Assembly (NCBI RefSeq): GCF_001641265.1
Contig: NW_020167523.1
Coordinates: 1,538,592 to 1,602,591, forward strand
From: Pseudogymnoascus destructans
Taxonomy: Eukaryota > Ascomycota > Leotiomycetes > Thelebolales > Thelebolaceae
DNA: 64,000 nucleotides
Direction of reading: 5' to 3'
Positions 52,265 to 63,831 of this stretch are shown piece after piece. A program made the position numbers and the translations under genes. The notes below the pieces were generated by a model, which worked only from the letters and a program-made list of their open reading frames with translations, was not told where the DNA came from and searched no databases. Every line of letters begins with the position of its first letter. The stretch's first letter is position 1.

Positions 52265-53019
52265 GTAGAATGATGGGCAAAAGCGCTCGGCGCGTTGCCT
52301 CCCTCCCTCGCGTTGCCTCCCTCGCCGTTGCTCCCCCTCGCCGTCGCCCTCCTCGCTGTCCCAGCTGACTCGCTAGCCGCTGCCCTCACTGAGGCACTCG
52401 ACGACTCTTCGGAAGCCATCGTCGCGAGGCATCGGAAGTCCTGAGCTCGGCTCAGGCCCACGAGGATGGCTTCTCTTGGCGAGCTGACCGTTCCTATGAA
52501 CGGTCAGCTCTACCTCGACCTAGACGCCTGGTCGAGAGCCCTTGACGACTGGGCCGAATGAGGCCGTCGAAAGGAGCGACAGCGAGGGGGCGACGGCGAG
52601 GGGGGCTAGGGGGGGGGATGGGGGGGTTTTTACTGGTCGCAGGGGGTTTCATATTATGTAGGGTATATAAAACTTATCACGTCAAATTCAGGGTATATAA
52701 AACTTTTGCCCTAGAATGATTCAGCAGGTGTTAGACGTGTTAGACACCTCATTCGACAGTCCTGTATGTAGTTAGTGTAGAAACTTTGACTAGGAACCCT
52801 GTATAAACCCCGTATAAACCCTGTACAAACCCTGCTTGCAGCAAACTACACTATTTCCTAAATAGGAAGTAAGACTGTCAGTGTCAGACAGTTATCTATT
52901 CAAGGCTAACAGCCAGCTAGATTCCTATTGTAGTTAGAATATAAGTTAGTAATTAATTTGGATAGACGTCATGTAATTGTAAGCCGAATACAGTATCGCT
53001 CTATATAAGTGATAATGGC
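52265..53019. other. Low-complexity and AT-rich interior of the 8.3-kb element
   Basis: 52280-52620 is rich in cctcgc/gcgagg motifs and partly self-complementary (gaacggtcagctc / gagctgaccgttc at 52479-52512). 52640-53010 contains two copies of agggtatataaaactt and a cccgtataaaccctgt repeat. No gene recognised. Confidence 0.5.
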
Positions 53020-53024
53020 CTCGA

Positions 53025-53940
53025 TGTCATACTGACATTCGTTGCACTCAGTTTGCTATCAAACTCAAGAGCAAACTTAGAAATCTCCTCCTCAAACCTA
53101 CAAGTCACCATACATATCTTGGCTTATCACACCAACAACAGAAGCAATACTACTCAACCATTGCTGCAAACTCTTCTACTACATCTGTTTATGCTACATA
53201 CATCATGGCATATCATTTGGACACTCATTGAACAAGTTATTAAGAAAATCTCCTCCTTAAGGGGGTGGGCCAATACTACCACATGGCATATCTCTACCAA
53301 CTAGAGGCCTAGGAACATGAACGATAGCTCTAGAAGCTTCTACAACCCTCTATGATTCATTACACGTCATCGCTCCTTAGTTACCCACAAGATTGGTTAA
53401 GTTATGACATAATTTGTCTATAGGTACTCTGACCTTGGACCTCCTTTTCACTTCCTATAGGCTAGGAACCCAAGAGATGGTTCTATGGGATTCTCTTACG
53501 TTCACTACATGATTAGCAAGCTAGTTGTGGGTCGCACTTGATTTCTAATACATTTACCAAGCCTGGTTAGTCATGGAAAGTCATGGAAAATGAGAGAACT
53601 ACACTCCTTTGGCATAAATAGGATTGCCCTTTCCTTAAGAAAGGGCAAGCAGGCAATACAGTAAATCGACTAGCACATACTTCTACGTCTTTTCCAAGCT
53701 TCCAAGCATTGATCTTAGTCAGTGAGGTGCTAACCTCTGACTTACCCCTGAGTTCTCAGACTCAACATTTGTTGCAACTTGTCTAAACCACTTCACCACA
53801 TCATACACCTGATTGCTGCGTTGTGGAATAGTCTAAGCTACAACCCTTTGGCTCTGTTTCCTAAGACAGTGTGTTGTCTTAGTAAATTCATCCCTTCCTT
53901 GGGTGGCTAGATTCTCATATCTGGTGCACCCACCATTACA
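53025..53940 (+). repeat. Solo LTR subfamily A, target duplication CTCGA
   Basis: TGTCATACTG to CCATTACA, 916 bases, with ctcga at 53020-53024 and 53941-53945: a clean insertion followed by internal recombination to a solo LTR. It is the best reference copy of subfamily A. Confidence 0.95.
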
Positions 53941-53945
53941 CTCGA

Positions 53946-55083
53946 AGCTGCTCGAATTCCTAGCTTATGAGCCCTAATCCTTACCCTAGAGACGTCGCTA
54001 ATACTCTACCTTCAAAGAAGATGGCAGAGCAAGCCCTGCTCTGCCTATCCAGCCTATGATTAAGGGGCAAATCGAAGCCGAAACACCAGAAGTATCGCAG
54101 CTCTCAACCTAGCAGTGTATAGAAAGCTGCGATCCTCAAGGCTCTCTGACTAAGATGGCCCCTTTGACGAAGGCTGAAGTGCTAGTCCTATTCCAGCTTG
54201 CAAATCGAAATGCTGAAGCGTATCGACAGTCTTGGGACTGGTTAGACAGACAGTGAGAGCGAATTGACTGTCTAGATTAATAACTAGATTGACGTTGTTG
54301 GTAAGGAGGAGCCACTTAATAAGGAGCAAAGTGAGGCAGCAAATACTGTTCTTACTTCGTCACAGCAGGCGTAGGATATCCAGGACTCACTCTCTGTAGT
54401 CCTTGTAGCAAAGAGGAAATACCAGAGGAATCCTCTAAAAAGTTGTGATAAGTCTATTGGCCAAAGAGCATGGGAGCTCTTAGGCTTTGACATGATGACG
54501 ACGAAGAGCTACAAAGTGATAACTGTAGCGAGGACATCAGCTCTATCAACTCGCCTCCTTTTGAAACCCTAACACTAGTATATCAAAGCACTTCTTATGC
54601 TCGTGGTCAGTTAGTTAGTTAAGGAAGAAGCTGTAAGAAGCGCCTGAAAATATCTTTCCCTTCCTATAATCAAATGATCCTAGACGAGCATTTGAATATA
54701 CAGGGTGAAGATGGACGTCGACTAGTATTGAGTCATTAGTTGAGCTTTTAAAAGCCTGATATACTCAAGGTAATATGGACCAGTAGGATAGACAGCAGGA
54801 AAGTGAGAACGGAGGACTTAATACGAGTAGTATTGAGTTGCAATTTCAGCAAGTTGATTACCTGATCCGCGAGCTTTAGGAAGGCCAGGAAGAAATAAAA
54901 AAAGGCCAGTTAATGATGATATCGTTACTTGAGCAAGCGCTTCATGGGCCTATTGGTCGAAGCGTCCTAGTTGAGAGCTCACAGCATAATGGGATCAATG
55001 AAGTAGGGGGTTGGATAGAGTCAAGTAATTAGTATATATCGTAGCTAGCTATTATAACAAAGATACTCCTCTACTGTTGGTGG
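53946..55083 (+). pseudogene. Degenerate protein-coding remnant, family unknown
   Basis: One reading of the plus strand gives protein-like pieces broken by stops (for example TKAEVLVLFQLANRNAEAYRQSWDWLDRQ near 54170-54250, then acidic and Gln-rich parts), as if CAG and TGG codons had turned into stops. I do not recognise a family. It lies inside the 8.3-kb element and might be part of its original gene. Confidence 0.4.
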
Positions 55084-55088
55084 TGATA

Positions 55089-55532
55089 TGTAACACTGAC
55101 TTCTAAATGATAGAAGACACAGAGGTTTCTTGCGTAAGGTTGACTTGACAGAGAAGGCAGGGGATTAGACACAAAGGCTTTTCAAGTAACACGTTACAGT
55201 ATTGTAAAGAATACTATATTGAGTTGAGCACGAAGCTCCTATCTAAGGAAATACTATCTACTTATATGGTGGCGTCGTGCCAAAGGGATATCCATGGATA
55301 ACATGGATAACATAATATCCATGGTATCCAATGTTATCCATCACCTGATATTCCATGGATCCCTGTGGATAACATGGATAACATAATATCCAAGATATCC
55401 AATGTTATCCATCACATGACATTCCGTGGATCGCCGTGGATAACATGGATAACATAATATCCATGATATCCAATATTATCCATCACGTGAGGTTGCAGCT
55501 GTAAGCGCTAGCACTAGCACTTAGCCGTAACA
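55089..55532 (+). repeat. LTR family D with three 70-80-base internal repeats
   Basis: Starts TGTAACACTGACTTCTAAA and ends TTAGCCGTAACA, 444 bases. Flanks tgata and tggta may be a target duplication with one change. From 55288 to 55490 a unit of about 75 bases built from ggataacat and atgttatcc (each a hairpin) is repeated three times. Confidence 0.82.
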
Positions 55533-55537
55533 TGGTA

Positions 55538-56586
55538 CTAGAAACCTTGTCCTAATCAAATTGCCACAAATACAGGTATAACAGTTTGACAGCAGTATTG
55601 CAGCTTTAAAGTGAGCAGCTACAGGCTGTGATTGTGACTGTAACCCCTTGTCAAATGCTGTACACGTCTATAACTGTTGTGTTAACCCAAAGGCGTTCTA
55701 TACTGCAATTCTTACAGATGATAGCACTTATTAAACTGCTTCTGCTTTTGCAGAAGATATTGATGACCATGAGGGCAAGTATATGGGGCTAGAATACCCT
55801 CTGTACAATGGTAGGCATAGTCCCCATAAAGATATAAATCCTTTCTTCCTCCTATAGTACGCCGGATCCGCTATATGCAGCCAGAATCCTGCCATATTCG
55901 CCAGTCGTTTGCAGGCCCGTTATATGGTCTAATTAAGGATGATACAAGCCTGTCTAGGGTTACAATTGCTTGGAAGTGCATTCTGTGCTTCCTTTGATAT
56001 CTAGAATACCACTGCCGCTAGACTTCAGAGTCTCCTGCTAGTCGACAAAAGCCTTAGAAGGTTCCGTCAACGAACCCCTATATTTAACCACACCCACCAC
56101 TGTCTTCAATCACTTCTTCAAATTGTAACAGCTTCTTGTATATAAGGTATGGGTGCTACTTGAGTACAGCCTCAAACTCATGTACTAAGTGGCTCATTAC
56201 GTTGTTGAAAACTGTAGAGAGCCATGCTGGCGATCGCCTAAAAAGATCAGCGTAGGTTGACTAATGCCCTAGATACACAAGGCGAGCTAGGACTACACAA
56301 AGAGCAGTCTCTAAGTCTGGCTTTACCCGGTCTCTCCATTCGATTTTATAAAGCCGAAGGAGTGGCACAAGTTAGGCGATTTCCTCGATTGAAAACCTTA
56401 ATAGTATAAGAACCTATACCCTAAACCTCAACCCCTATATATCAATTACTTACTGGAACTTGTGTACTACCTACCCTAGAGTTTGACTACCCCACGATCG
56501 TAGATTCTAGTTGAACTTCTCATATTCGTATGTAATCCGGGCTTGTAGGCGTTGAGTTATATGTAAAGACTGTATAAGCCACTGGT
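55538..56586. other. Degenerate interior, no gene recognised
   Basis: AT-rich with frequent stops in all frames. Short protein-like words occur but no family can be named. Confidence 0.4.
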
Positions 56587-56591
56587 AATAT

Positions 56592-57035
56592 TGTAAGGAC
56601 ACAGGACCCAGCTCACAGTAATAGCATATGAGAGTGCGAGTCGGAGGCTGAATGGATGCTATCCTATAGGTCTACTATGAAGGATACAAAAAAGATGAAG
56701 GGGGAACCCCGTTAAGTCTGTTTCCTTAAATACCCAAAACGGGCCCGACTCGGTTATCTCAACCCTAGCCCTGAACCTTCCACCGCAACAGGTCCACATC
56801 AACCCCGAACCCTATACCCTTATAAACTTTAGGTCTGGGTAAGATGAGATAGAATAGATTTTTTGAGAGTATTGTAGGAGGGGGGGTTAGCCCGAACCGT
56901 TCCCCACTATAGTGTAACTCGCTATGTGCTCCTCAACTGGTCCGAAACAGCACGAAGTCAGTTTTCATGCCCGTGGTGACCGTAACAGCTCTGAGGCGGG
57001 TCCTTCGAGTATCTAGGTAAGGAGGCATCCTTACA
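56592..57035 (+). repeat. Solo LTR family C, target duplication AATAT
   Basis: TGTAAGGACACAGGACCC to GGCATCCTTACA, 444 bases, flanked by aatat at 56587-56591 and 57036-57040. This is the only complete family C copy in the window. Confidence 0.93.
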
Positions 57036-57040
57036 AATAT

Positions 57041-57780
57041 CGGCGCTAGCGATGATGTGGAACAAGTAAGGCTGCTATGCAAACAGTAAGAGCAATCAAC
57101 TCTAGCTCTTTAGTATCTGACATTAGGTTATATTATTATATTTTTACACAATATAGTAGCTACGTCACAAAGATATTTTATAACGAAAGTGGTGGTCGAA
57201 TAGGCCCCTACCTGCCTAGTTCCAAAGCACTTACTGAAGTAGAAAATTTTATCAAAGGCTAGTATTCTACAGAGGGAACAAAGGGCTCTACGTCACATAG
57301 GGGATTACAAAGGGAAATAGGGGGTATGGCTGGAAGGGGAGAGTTACATACAATTTACTAGTAATAAATTAGCTATCTAACGACCGATCATGATCCAACT
57401 TTTCTACACTGATTAATACAGTTAATATAGCCAAACTGACAATATATCACCAAAACTACAACTTCCTACACGTCACCCTTTTGATATTGCCTAATTAAGA
57501 GGTACGGTAAGCACTAAACAAGGATTCTATTACTCTAATACTAATATAATCTAGTAGTACTCTAGTACTGCTTCACATCACCGGATCAGGCAGTGTTAAG
57601 CTGATGACTGTCAAACACTGCTGAATCGCTCTAGTCCCCTGTTGCATTGTAACAGAGCCATTTCTAGCCTAGTAAATTAGTAGTGTATCATATGTAGTTA
57701 GCTATAATCAACAATTTAAACGACATCCTATACTTGAAATAGGTGAATACTATATATTACTCTATGATAACTATAGAAGC
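57041..57780. other. AT-rich degenerate spacer
   Basis: No gene. Frequent taata/tagta words and a short open stretch of 61 codons at 57077-57262 without recognisable features. Confidence 0.4.
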
Positions 57781-60200
57781 TGACCCTTACAGCATCTAGC
57801 AAACAGCCTAGCTTGCTATGTAGATGGCAAGCCAGCTCTCTAAAGAGAGTCTATTAAGAGCCCTAGCCCTAGTCTCGACTGGCTTAGCCTGCCCTTGCCC
57901 TTAGAGGAGCCCCCTAACTACTTGCCTATCCCATCTATAGATTCCCCCCTCTCCCCTAAAGGGCCTAGCTAGCCCCAACCTAGAAGGATGACAATGTTGA
58001 CAATGGCGCCACTAGCGCCACCCCTAGCATTACCTATGGTAGTCAAAACCATATAACCGCTAAGGACATGCTCTTTGTCATACGGCTCTACATCAAGGAG
58101 TAGGCCGCATATGGCCACTAGTCTAACTAAGCATTTTAGAAGCAGATTGCCAAGCGCCATATAGTAGACTAAGGCAAAGAGCACTAAACTCTTAGCTAGG
58201 CTATAGCCAAGCTTGTTTGTAAGCGTAGGACATATATCACCAAGCTTAATAGCAGTAAGCAAGACACCTAGTCGTCTATGACAGACACTCTAGACTCCTA
58301 GATCACTATGCTTAATGCCTAAGAGAAGGTTAAGCAAGCTTAGCAAGAGGCATAGGGCACTGCTAATGAAGAGACAACTGCATTAGCGGTGTAGCAGCAG
58401 GCCTCTCTTATGCTCTAGACAGACAAGATGCAGCTCTTAAGAGCTGCTTCTCATGCCTACTAGCAAGAGAATGAGGAGGATGAGAGCAGCACTGCCCCTA
58501 AGACCCCACACCCTATAACTACAGACCCTACAACATAATGATGATGACTAGCTGCCCTAGCACTAGTTATAGCCCTCGAGGGGGATCCTATCACTATAGG
58601 ACTTAAACACCTCTTTAGCGTTGTTAAGAGGGCTGCTAGTTGGATAGGCAGCGCCTTAAAGTAGGAGGAGAGGGAGGAAAAGGATGCTGCTGTCAAGAAG
58701 CAGCTTAAGGACCTAGAGTCTAAGGTTAGCCCTGTTAATGACAATGTCGTATAGATGCTAGCGATGATGTAGCAGAGGGGGAATTAGGAGGGGAATTAGG
58801 AGGGGAATTAGGGGGAGGGGGGATAATAGGGATGTACATACCTATGATAGATATATAGGAGTTAATCTAAACCAGTTCCTCTGCTCTTGCCCCTATAGGC
58901 ATGTCTGTACATTCATAAGCAAGACAGTAATGACAAAGTATGTAGCGACAGGCTACATACCAGCCCTTAGCCCCTTGCTAAAGGCACTATATGACTAGCT
59001 TTGCTAGACAGAGCCAAAGACTCTCCCAACCTCAATCCTAACAGAGGACATAGTAGCGTTCTGTCACTACTAGTCCTTAGGCAAGCTAAACCGCCCAAGT
59101 GGATGCTCGATCAGGCACGTAGTGCTAAAGGCAGCTAAGTAGGCTAAGTCACTAAAGACATAGAGGGTCTTATGACCCTCTATGATCTGTTAAGAGGTTA
59201 GCACTAGTTACAAGAGGGGGGAAGGGGGGACTTACCTTATAGATAGCTTCGTCACAGCCAGACTTACACTATATAGCTTCATCACAGACTTACACTATAT
59301 AGCCTAGTTATTAACTAGGCTAGCAAATGGCCCTATAAGCGAGCTGATTAAGCCATCTAGGGTATAGATGGCTTGCTAGTTAACGCAATGAAGGCGCTTG
59401 TGCCTAGAGAACATAGCTCTCTAGGCCACATTGCCTTATGGCTGGCAATGTAGACGGCAAGTGCCATCTATAGCCCTAGACACCCCTAACCCTATAGACT
59501 CTCTTGATCCTAGCAGCAAACTCTGCTAGCTGATGGTATGTCAGCTAGTGGTGCCACTAGAGAGGCAGCCTAAACTAGGCTGCGAGGAATAGCACTATGT
59601 CATTAAACATAATGCTAAGCTAGGCCTTAGAGCATCTAAAGACATTACAGAGGCTCACCTAGCAGCCTAGGTAGGCTAGTCTAGCACAGATGACTTAGAG
59701 AGCAGTCTCTATAGTCGGTGCTAGATGGCTCTCCTAAGTCACCTCCTTAATACAGAGCAGGGGAATCAGCTAGCATAGTTCCTATTCTATAAACCAGAAC
59801 AGGTGCTACGCATTACCTAGGGGTAGGTCCCCTAGGCAGAACAACTAGTGTTTATAAATGAACACTAGCTGAACCACTTATAGCAACTGCTGCTGCTGCT
59901 GCTTAATTAGGTGGCAACAGTGCTACGATAAGCAGCAACAGCAGGAGCACCTCTTATGTGCTAACACCTAGTGCTAGTCTTTGGCCTTAAGAAGGAGAGC
60001 TTCTAAGTGTCTTGTGTTGAGGGCTTGCGAGTGCCTCATTAAGGTTAGTAGGTGGTAAATCTGCTATTCATTAGCCCTGCTGATCGTTAGGGTTAAGGGT
60101 ATAGCGGTGATGGCAGGGTATAGGCGCCTTTAACTAGGTATTGCCATATATGGTAATTTCTTAGCCTAGAGAGCCTAGCGCTGATTTGGGAATAGAGGGG
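57781..60200 (+). pseudogene. CTAG-rich decayed gene or element, stop-filled
   Basis: In one plus-strand reading of 57990-58790, long protein-like stretches (DMLFVIRLYIKE, QASLM, NEEDESSTAPKTPHP, KKQLKDLESKVSPVNDNV) are separated almost only by TAG, at places where CAG or TGG would give a plausible protein. The tetranucleotide ctag is visibly frequent throughout. This fits repeat-induced point mutation, which turns CpA into TpA. The ancestral protein is not recognised. Confidence 0.5.
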
Positions 60201-60307
60201 CAGGGGTGGTTACTGTCACACGCTAAAAGTTCGACAGTAATTCAGTTGCTAAATTGCTCTAGTGTGGTAGAAGATATGATGCTAGAAAATATAGTGGTAG
60301 AAAAATA

Positions 60308-60386
60308 CAGTCCTATAAAATCAGTACTATAAAATCCAGTACTATAAAATCCACCACTATAAAATCCACCACTATAAAAATCAGTA
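60308..60386 (+). repeat. 15-base tandem repeat actataaaatccacc
   Basis: Five variants of actataaaatcnann in tandem just outside the right end of the 8.3-kb element. Each unit carries a TATAAAA word. Confidence 0.85.
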
Positions 60387-60390
60387 CGCT

Positions 60391-61474
60391 GTGTACATCC
60401 GTACATCCACTAACAGATTCAGTACTAAAGAGTACGGACACCGGTACGAACCACACTACACCACTATCCCCGATCCGGATTAGTTCGTCAAGTACCCCCT
60501 CTCCCCTGTCCCTCACCCCCTGTCCCTCTCCCCCCCGTTCTAAAACAAGAAAAAGAGTACGTACAACCCCCTGTTCCTCCACGCGCCATCCCCAATAAAT
60601 CTTGAGCACCCTCTAACCGCATCCAGATAGTCGACCGAGTCTAATCCGACGACCCCTTCTGGCCATGTCGCCGAAGATCGATCACTACTCCTCTCCCCTC
60701 TCTACACAGAAATCTCCCGAAATCCTGCTCCTCCGTTATCCGTCTACAAATGGAAGTGTGAGTGGAGAGTAATTCAAAACACCCCCCATGACAATGGGGC
60801 CGCGGCGGAGATGGGGGTGGAGCCGAACCCATTGACTCTCTCTCCCCTCGTCCATCCCCCCCTATCCCCATCATTGGGCAAACGCTGGGCAGATGCTGGG
60901 CACACGCTGTCCAGGACTCACCACCTTTCACCAGCGACCTCCCTCCCCCAACCGACGCACAAGCACAGGGGGCCCCCCCCCCCGCCCCCCCCCGGCCTAT
61001 CCGCTACGGCCGCCCTGCTGCGTTCTGTCGCCTCCTCCACTTCCTGCAGAACGGCCAGCGAAACGGGCTCTAGACGGACGATCAAGTCGATCACCGAGAG
61101 AGAGCCTTAGGAGAAGGGAAGAAGGCACTTCCTGAGTGAAGCTTATTTCCTCCTCCCATCTGCTCTTTATTTTGGCTCCATTTCGACATTCGATATCCAC
61201 TCCTCCTTGCTTGATTGATTGATTGTTTTGCTTGGCTTGGGTTCGTGAGGCCGTTCAGTTTGCATACGTTGCTAGAACCGAGCTGCGAGCACCTTGATTG
61301 TTTGATTGTTTGAATCATCATAACCACCACCACCACCGCCGGCGCGCGAGTCTATTGACGACAACACTCCACACCACACGAGCAATATCCCAACTCGAAT
61401 CCCCTCAACCAAACCGCCAAGCTCACCCACCGCCCACACCAACCCTCATCGACACAATACCCGCACCAGCCCAG
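60391..61474. promoter_or_regulatory. Upstream region of the MFS gene
   Basis: No gene supported. A C-run (60968-60994) and a CT-rich leader with caccaccaccacc and cacaccacac words (61320-61450) precede the start codon. The reading frame of exon 1 is open upstream to 61298, but the ATG at 61475 gives the usual short hydrophilic N-terminus. Confidence 0.45.
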
Positions 61475-63831
61475 ATGCCCAAACACCGCGCCTCAACATC
61501 CACAACCATGGACCTTGTCTCCCTCGGCGGACGGTCCAAGTCCTCGTGCCCCACGTCAGAAACAGACGGCAGCGGCAGTGGCAAGGCCGAGGGCAAGGCA
61601 GAGGAGGGCGGCGCCGCGTCGGACGCGGTGCGTGAGAGGGGTGCGCAGAATGGGGATGCACAGGCGACTTCGTCGGGGTTTAGGGAGAGGGCTGGGGAGG
61701 CGGCGTTGAGGCCGCTGGAGGGGTGGAGGTTAGGCGGTGTTACGACTGCGTGAGTTATATTCTGATATCCTTGAGGTGGGAGTTTGGGAGGGAGCGGATG
61801 TTGGGGTGGAGGGGAGGGAGCTATGGTGGAGCTGGTGATAATGGAAGGATAACGGCTGATGACGTGACGTCTACAGATTATTGCTTGGCCTTTTCCTCGC
61901 GACACTCGAGACGTCGATTACGGCTACGGCACTGGTGTCTATTGGGGAGGACTTTACAGCTACGACTACTGTATGTGCCCTCACTACTCCTGCGAATTGA
62001 CAATGATGACGGCTGACGAGTTGGACAGACTACCTGGGTTGTAATATCCTACCTTCTCTCATATATGGGTACGCCCTCCCCCCCGCCATTCCCCTCCCGC
62101 CTACACCCTCCTAACACCTCCCCCCAGGCTTCGCCGTAATCTTCGCCCGCATCTCCGACGGCATCGGCCGCAAAGGCGCCAGCATCCTCGCCTGGCTCCT
62201 CTTCGCCGCCTTCTCCCTCGGCTCCGGCCTCGCCACAAACATCAACCAACTCATCGCCTTCCGCACCCTCCAAGGCATCGGCGGCTCGGGCCTCTTCTCC
62301 CTCTCCATGATCGTGCTCCCGCAGATCACCCCTGTCAAGCTGTGGGCCCTCATGTCCTCGCTGGTCGGCATGTGCTTTGCCTTCTCCTACGTCCTCGGTC
62401 CCATCCTGGGAGGTGTGATTGCCAACAACTCGACGTGGAGGTGGATATACCTCTTCAACGCCCCCGCTGCCGTCCTCGGCGTAGGCCTAATCCTCATCGC
62501 CTGGCCCGCGCAAGCAGATCGCAAAAACCGCCTCTCAACATCCCTAGCCCAAATGGATGTCCTCGGCGCGCTCCTCCTCCTCGTCGCCACCGTCCTGTTG
62601 GTGTTCGCCCTGCAACAAGCAGGATCCCAAGAATACGCCTGGAGCAGCCCCGTCATCATCGCCACGCTCACCGTCTCCGCAGTGTCGTGGGTGGCGTTTA
62701 TTGCGTGGATCGCGTGGCTGGAGAGCGGGAGGTCGGGGTTGAAGATTAAAGCGATTTTCCCGCTGTCGATTGCGCTGAAGAGACCGACGGGGCCGGGGAT
62801 CTTGTCGTCGCTGGTTGTGGGGTTTCCGTTCTTTATGATCCTGATTAATCTGCCGATAAGGTTTCAGGTTGTGAACAATGATAGTAGCGTTATGGCGGGG
62901 ATTCACACTTTACCCTTCCTGGGAGGAGTTGCTCTTGGCACCACACTTGGAGGTGGGATCGCGACAAGAAAGAACTTGACGGCGCACGCACTCATCTTCG
63001 CCACGGCACTGGCTTGTCTCGGCTCGGGCCTCATCTCTACGACCGCTGACGGCCTCCGTATCCCGAGAGCGCAGTATGGGTACCAAGTCATTCTCGGCAC
63101 CGGCTTCGGGTTAGCATTTACCAGTATCACCATGATGATGGCGCTGGCTCACGATTTCGACACCGTTGGTACGTCTACTTCGCTTTCCCTGTCCATTCTC
63201 CCCTTTCCCCTTTCCCCTTTCCCCTTTCCCCTTTCCCCTTTCCCCTTTCCCCTTTCCCCTTTCCCCTTTCCCCTTTCCCCTTTCCCCTTTCCCCTTTCCC
63301 CTTTCCCCTTTCCCCTTTCCCCTTTCCCCTTTCCCCTTTCCCCTTTCCCCTTTCCCCTTTCCCCTTTCCCCTTTCCCCTTTCCCCTTTCCCCTTTCCCCT
63401 TCCATCCCTTAAACTCAATCGTAGAACCTCCGCTAACACCCCCCCCAGCCGCCGCCCAAGGCGCTGTAGGCCAATCCCGCGTCCTCGGCGGCTCCATCTC
63501 CCTCGCCATCGGCACCATAATCCTCAACCGGCACCTCTCCAACCTCGTCACCCACGCCACCTCCCCTCTCTCCCGCCTCCAGCTGTCTTCCCTCCGCGCC
63601 TCCCTCGCTGTCCTACCGAGCTTTTCGGAAGGGCAGCAGGAGGCGGTCAGAGCGGCGTATGCGAGTGCGTTTAGAGAGCAGATGAGGGTTTGTGCGTTTG
63701 TGCTTGTTGGAGGGGTGGTGGTCACGGGGATGACGTGGCAGAGAGTGCCGAGGAGTGTGGAGGAGAGTAGGGCGAGGCAGGGGAGGTTGGCGGAGATGCA
63801 GAAGGGTGGGGGAGGGGGGGCTGAGGCGTAG
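61475..63831 (+). CDS. MFS multidrug/toxin transporter, DHA2 (14-helix) type
   Basis: Proton-driven exporter of the plasma membrane; family members in fungal clusters pump out the pathway product. Exons: 61475-61749, 61877-61970, 62029-62068, 62128-63168, 63449-63831; every junction is GT-AG in phase, about 610 residues. Spliced marks: LLLGLFLATLETSITATALVSIG (helix 1), TTWVVISYLLSYMGFAVIFARISDGIGRKGA (motif A), FRTLQGIGGSGLFSLSMI, SYVLGPILGGVIANNSTWRWIYLFNAP (motif C and GWRWIFLIN-like). Around 14 hydrophobic stretches. The last intron (63169-63448) is 280 bases because of a CCCCTTT array; retention would shift the frame. A later ATG at 61508 is an alternative start. About 11 kb separates it from the hydrolase, most of it transposon. 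Confidence 0.92.
63200..63400 (+). repeat. (CCCCTTT)n array inside the MFS intron
   Basis: About 28 near-perfect copies of a 7-base unit. The complementary strand, AAAGGGG, has regular G4 runs. The branch site CTAAC lies just downstream at 63433, so splicing signals are intact. Confidence 0.95.

Larger units (their letters stand above)
51968..60261. mobile_element. 8.3-kb element bounded by about 50-base terminal inverted repeats
   Basis: Left end 51968-52018 (tagagtaatttagcaactg...cttttagcgtgtaacagtaac) and right end 60209-60261 are inverted copies with a few differences, both containing aatttagcaactg and cttttagcgtgt. No clear target duplication is seen (agtag / gtgtg). The interior is stop-rich and holds later insertions: a MITE, an A-type solo LTR, a family D LTR and a family C LTR. 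Removing those leaves about 6.3 kb. No transposase family is recognised, so class is unknown. Confidence 0.6.

Noticed and set aside
53053..53304. Small frame MLSNSRANLEISSSN... seen in several places (14675, 31839, 53053)
   Set aside because: It repeats because the LTR repeats; lies in LTR sequence with no link to a known protein.
63149..63725. GKGERGKGKGERG-type repeat proteins on the minus strand
   Set aside because: Readings of the CCCCTTT array within an intron of the MFS gene.
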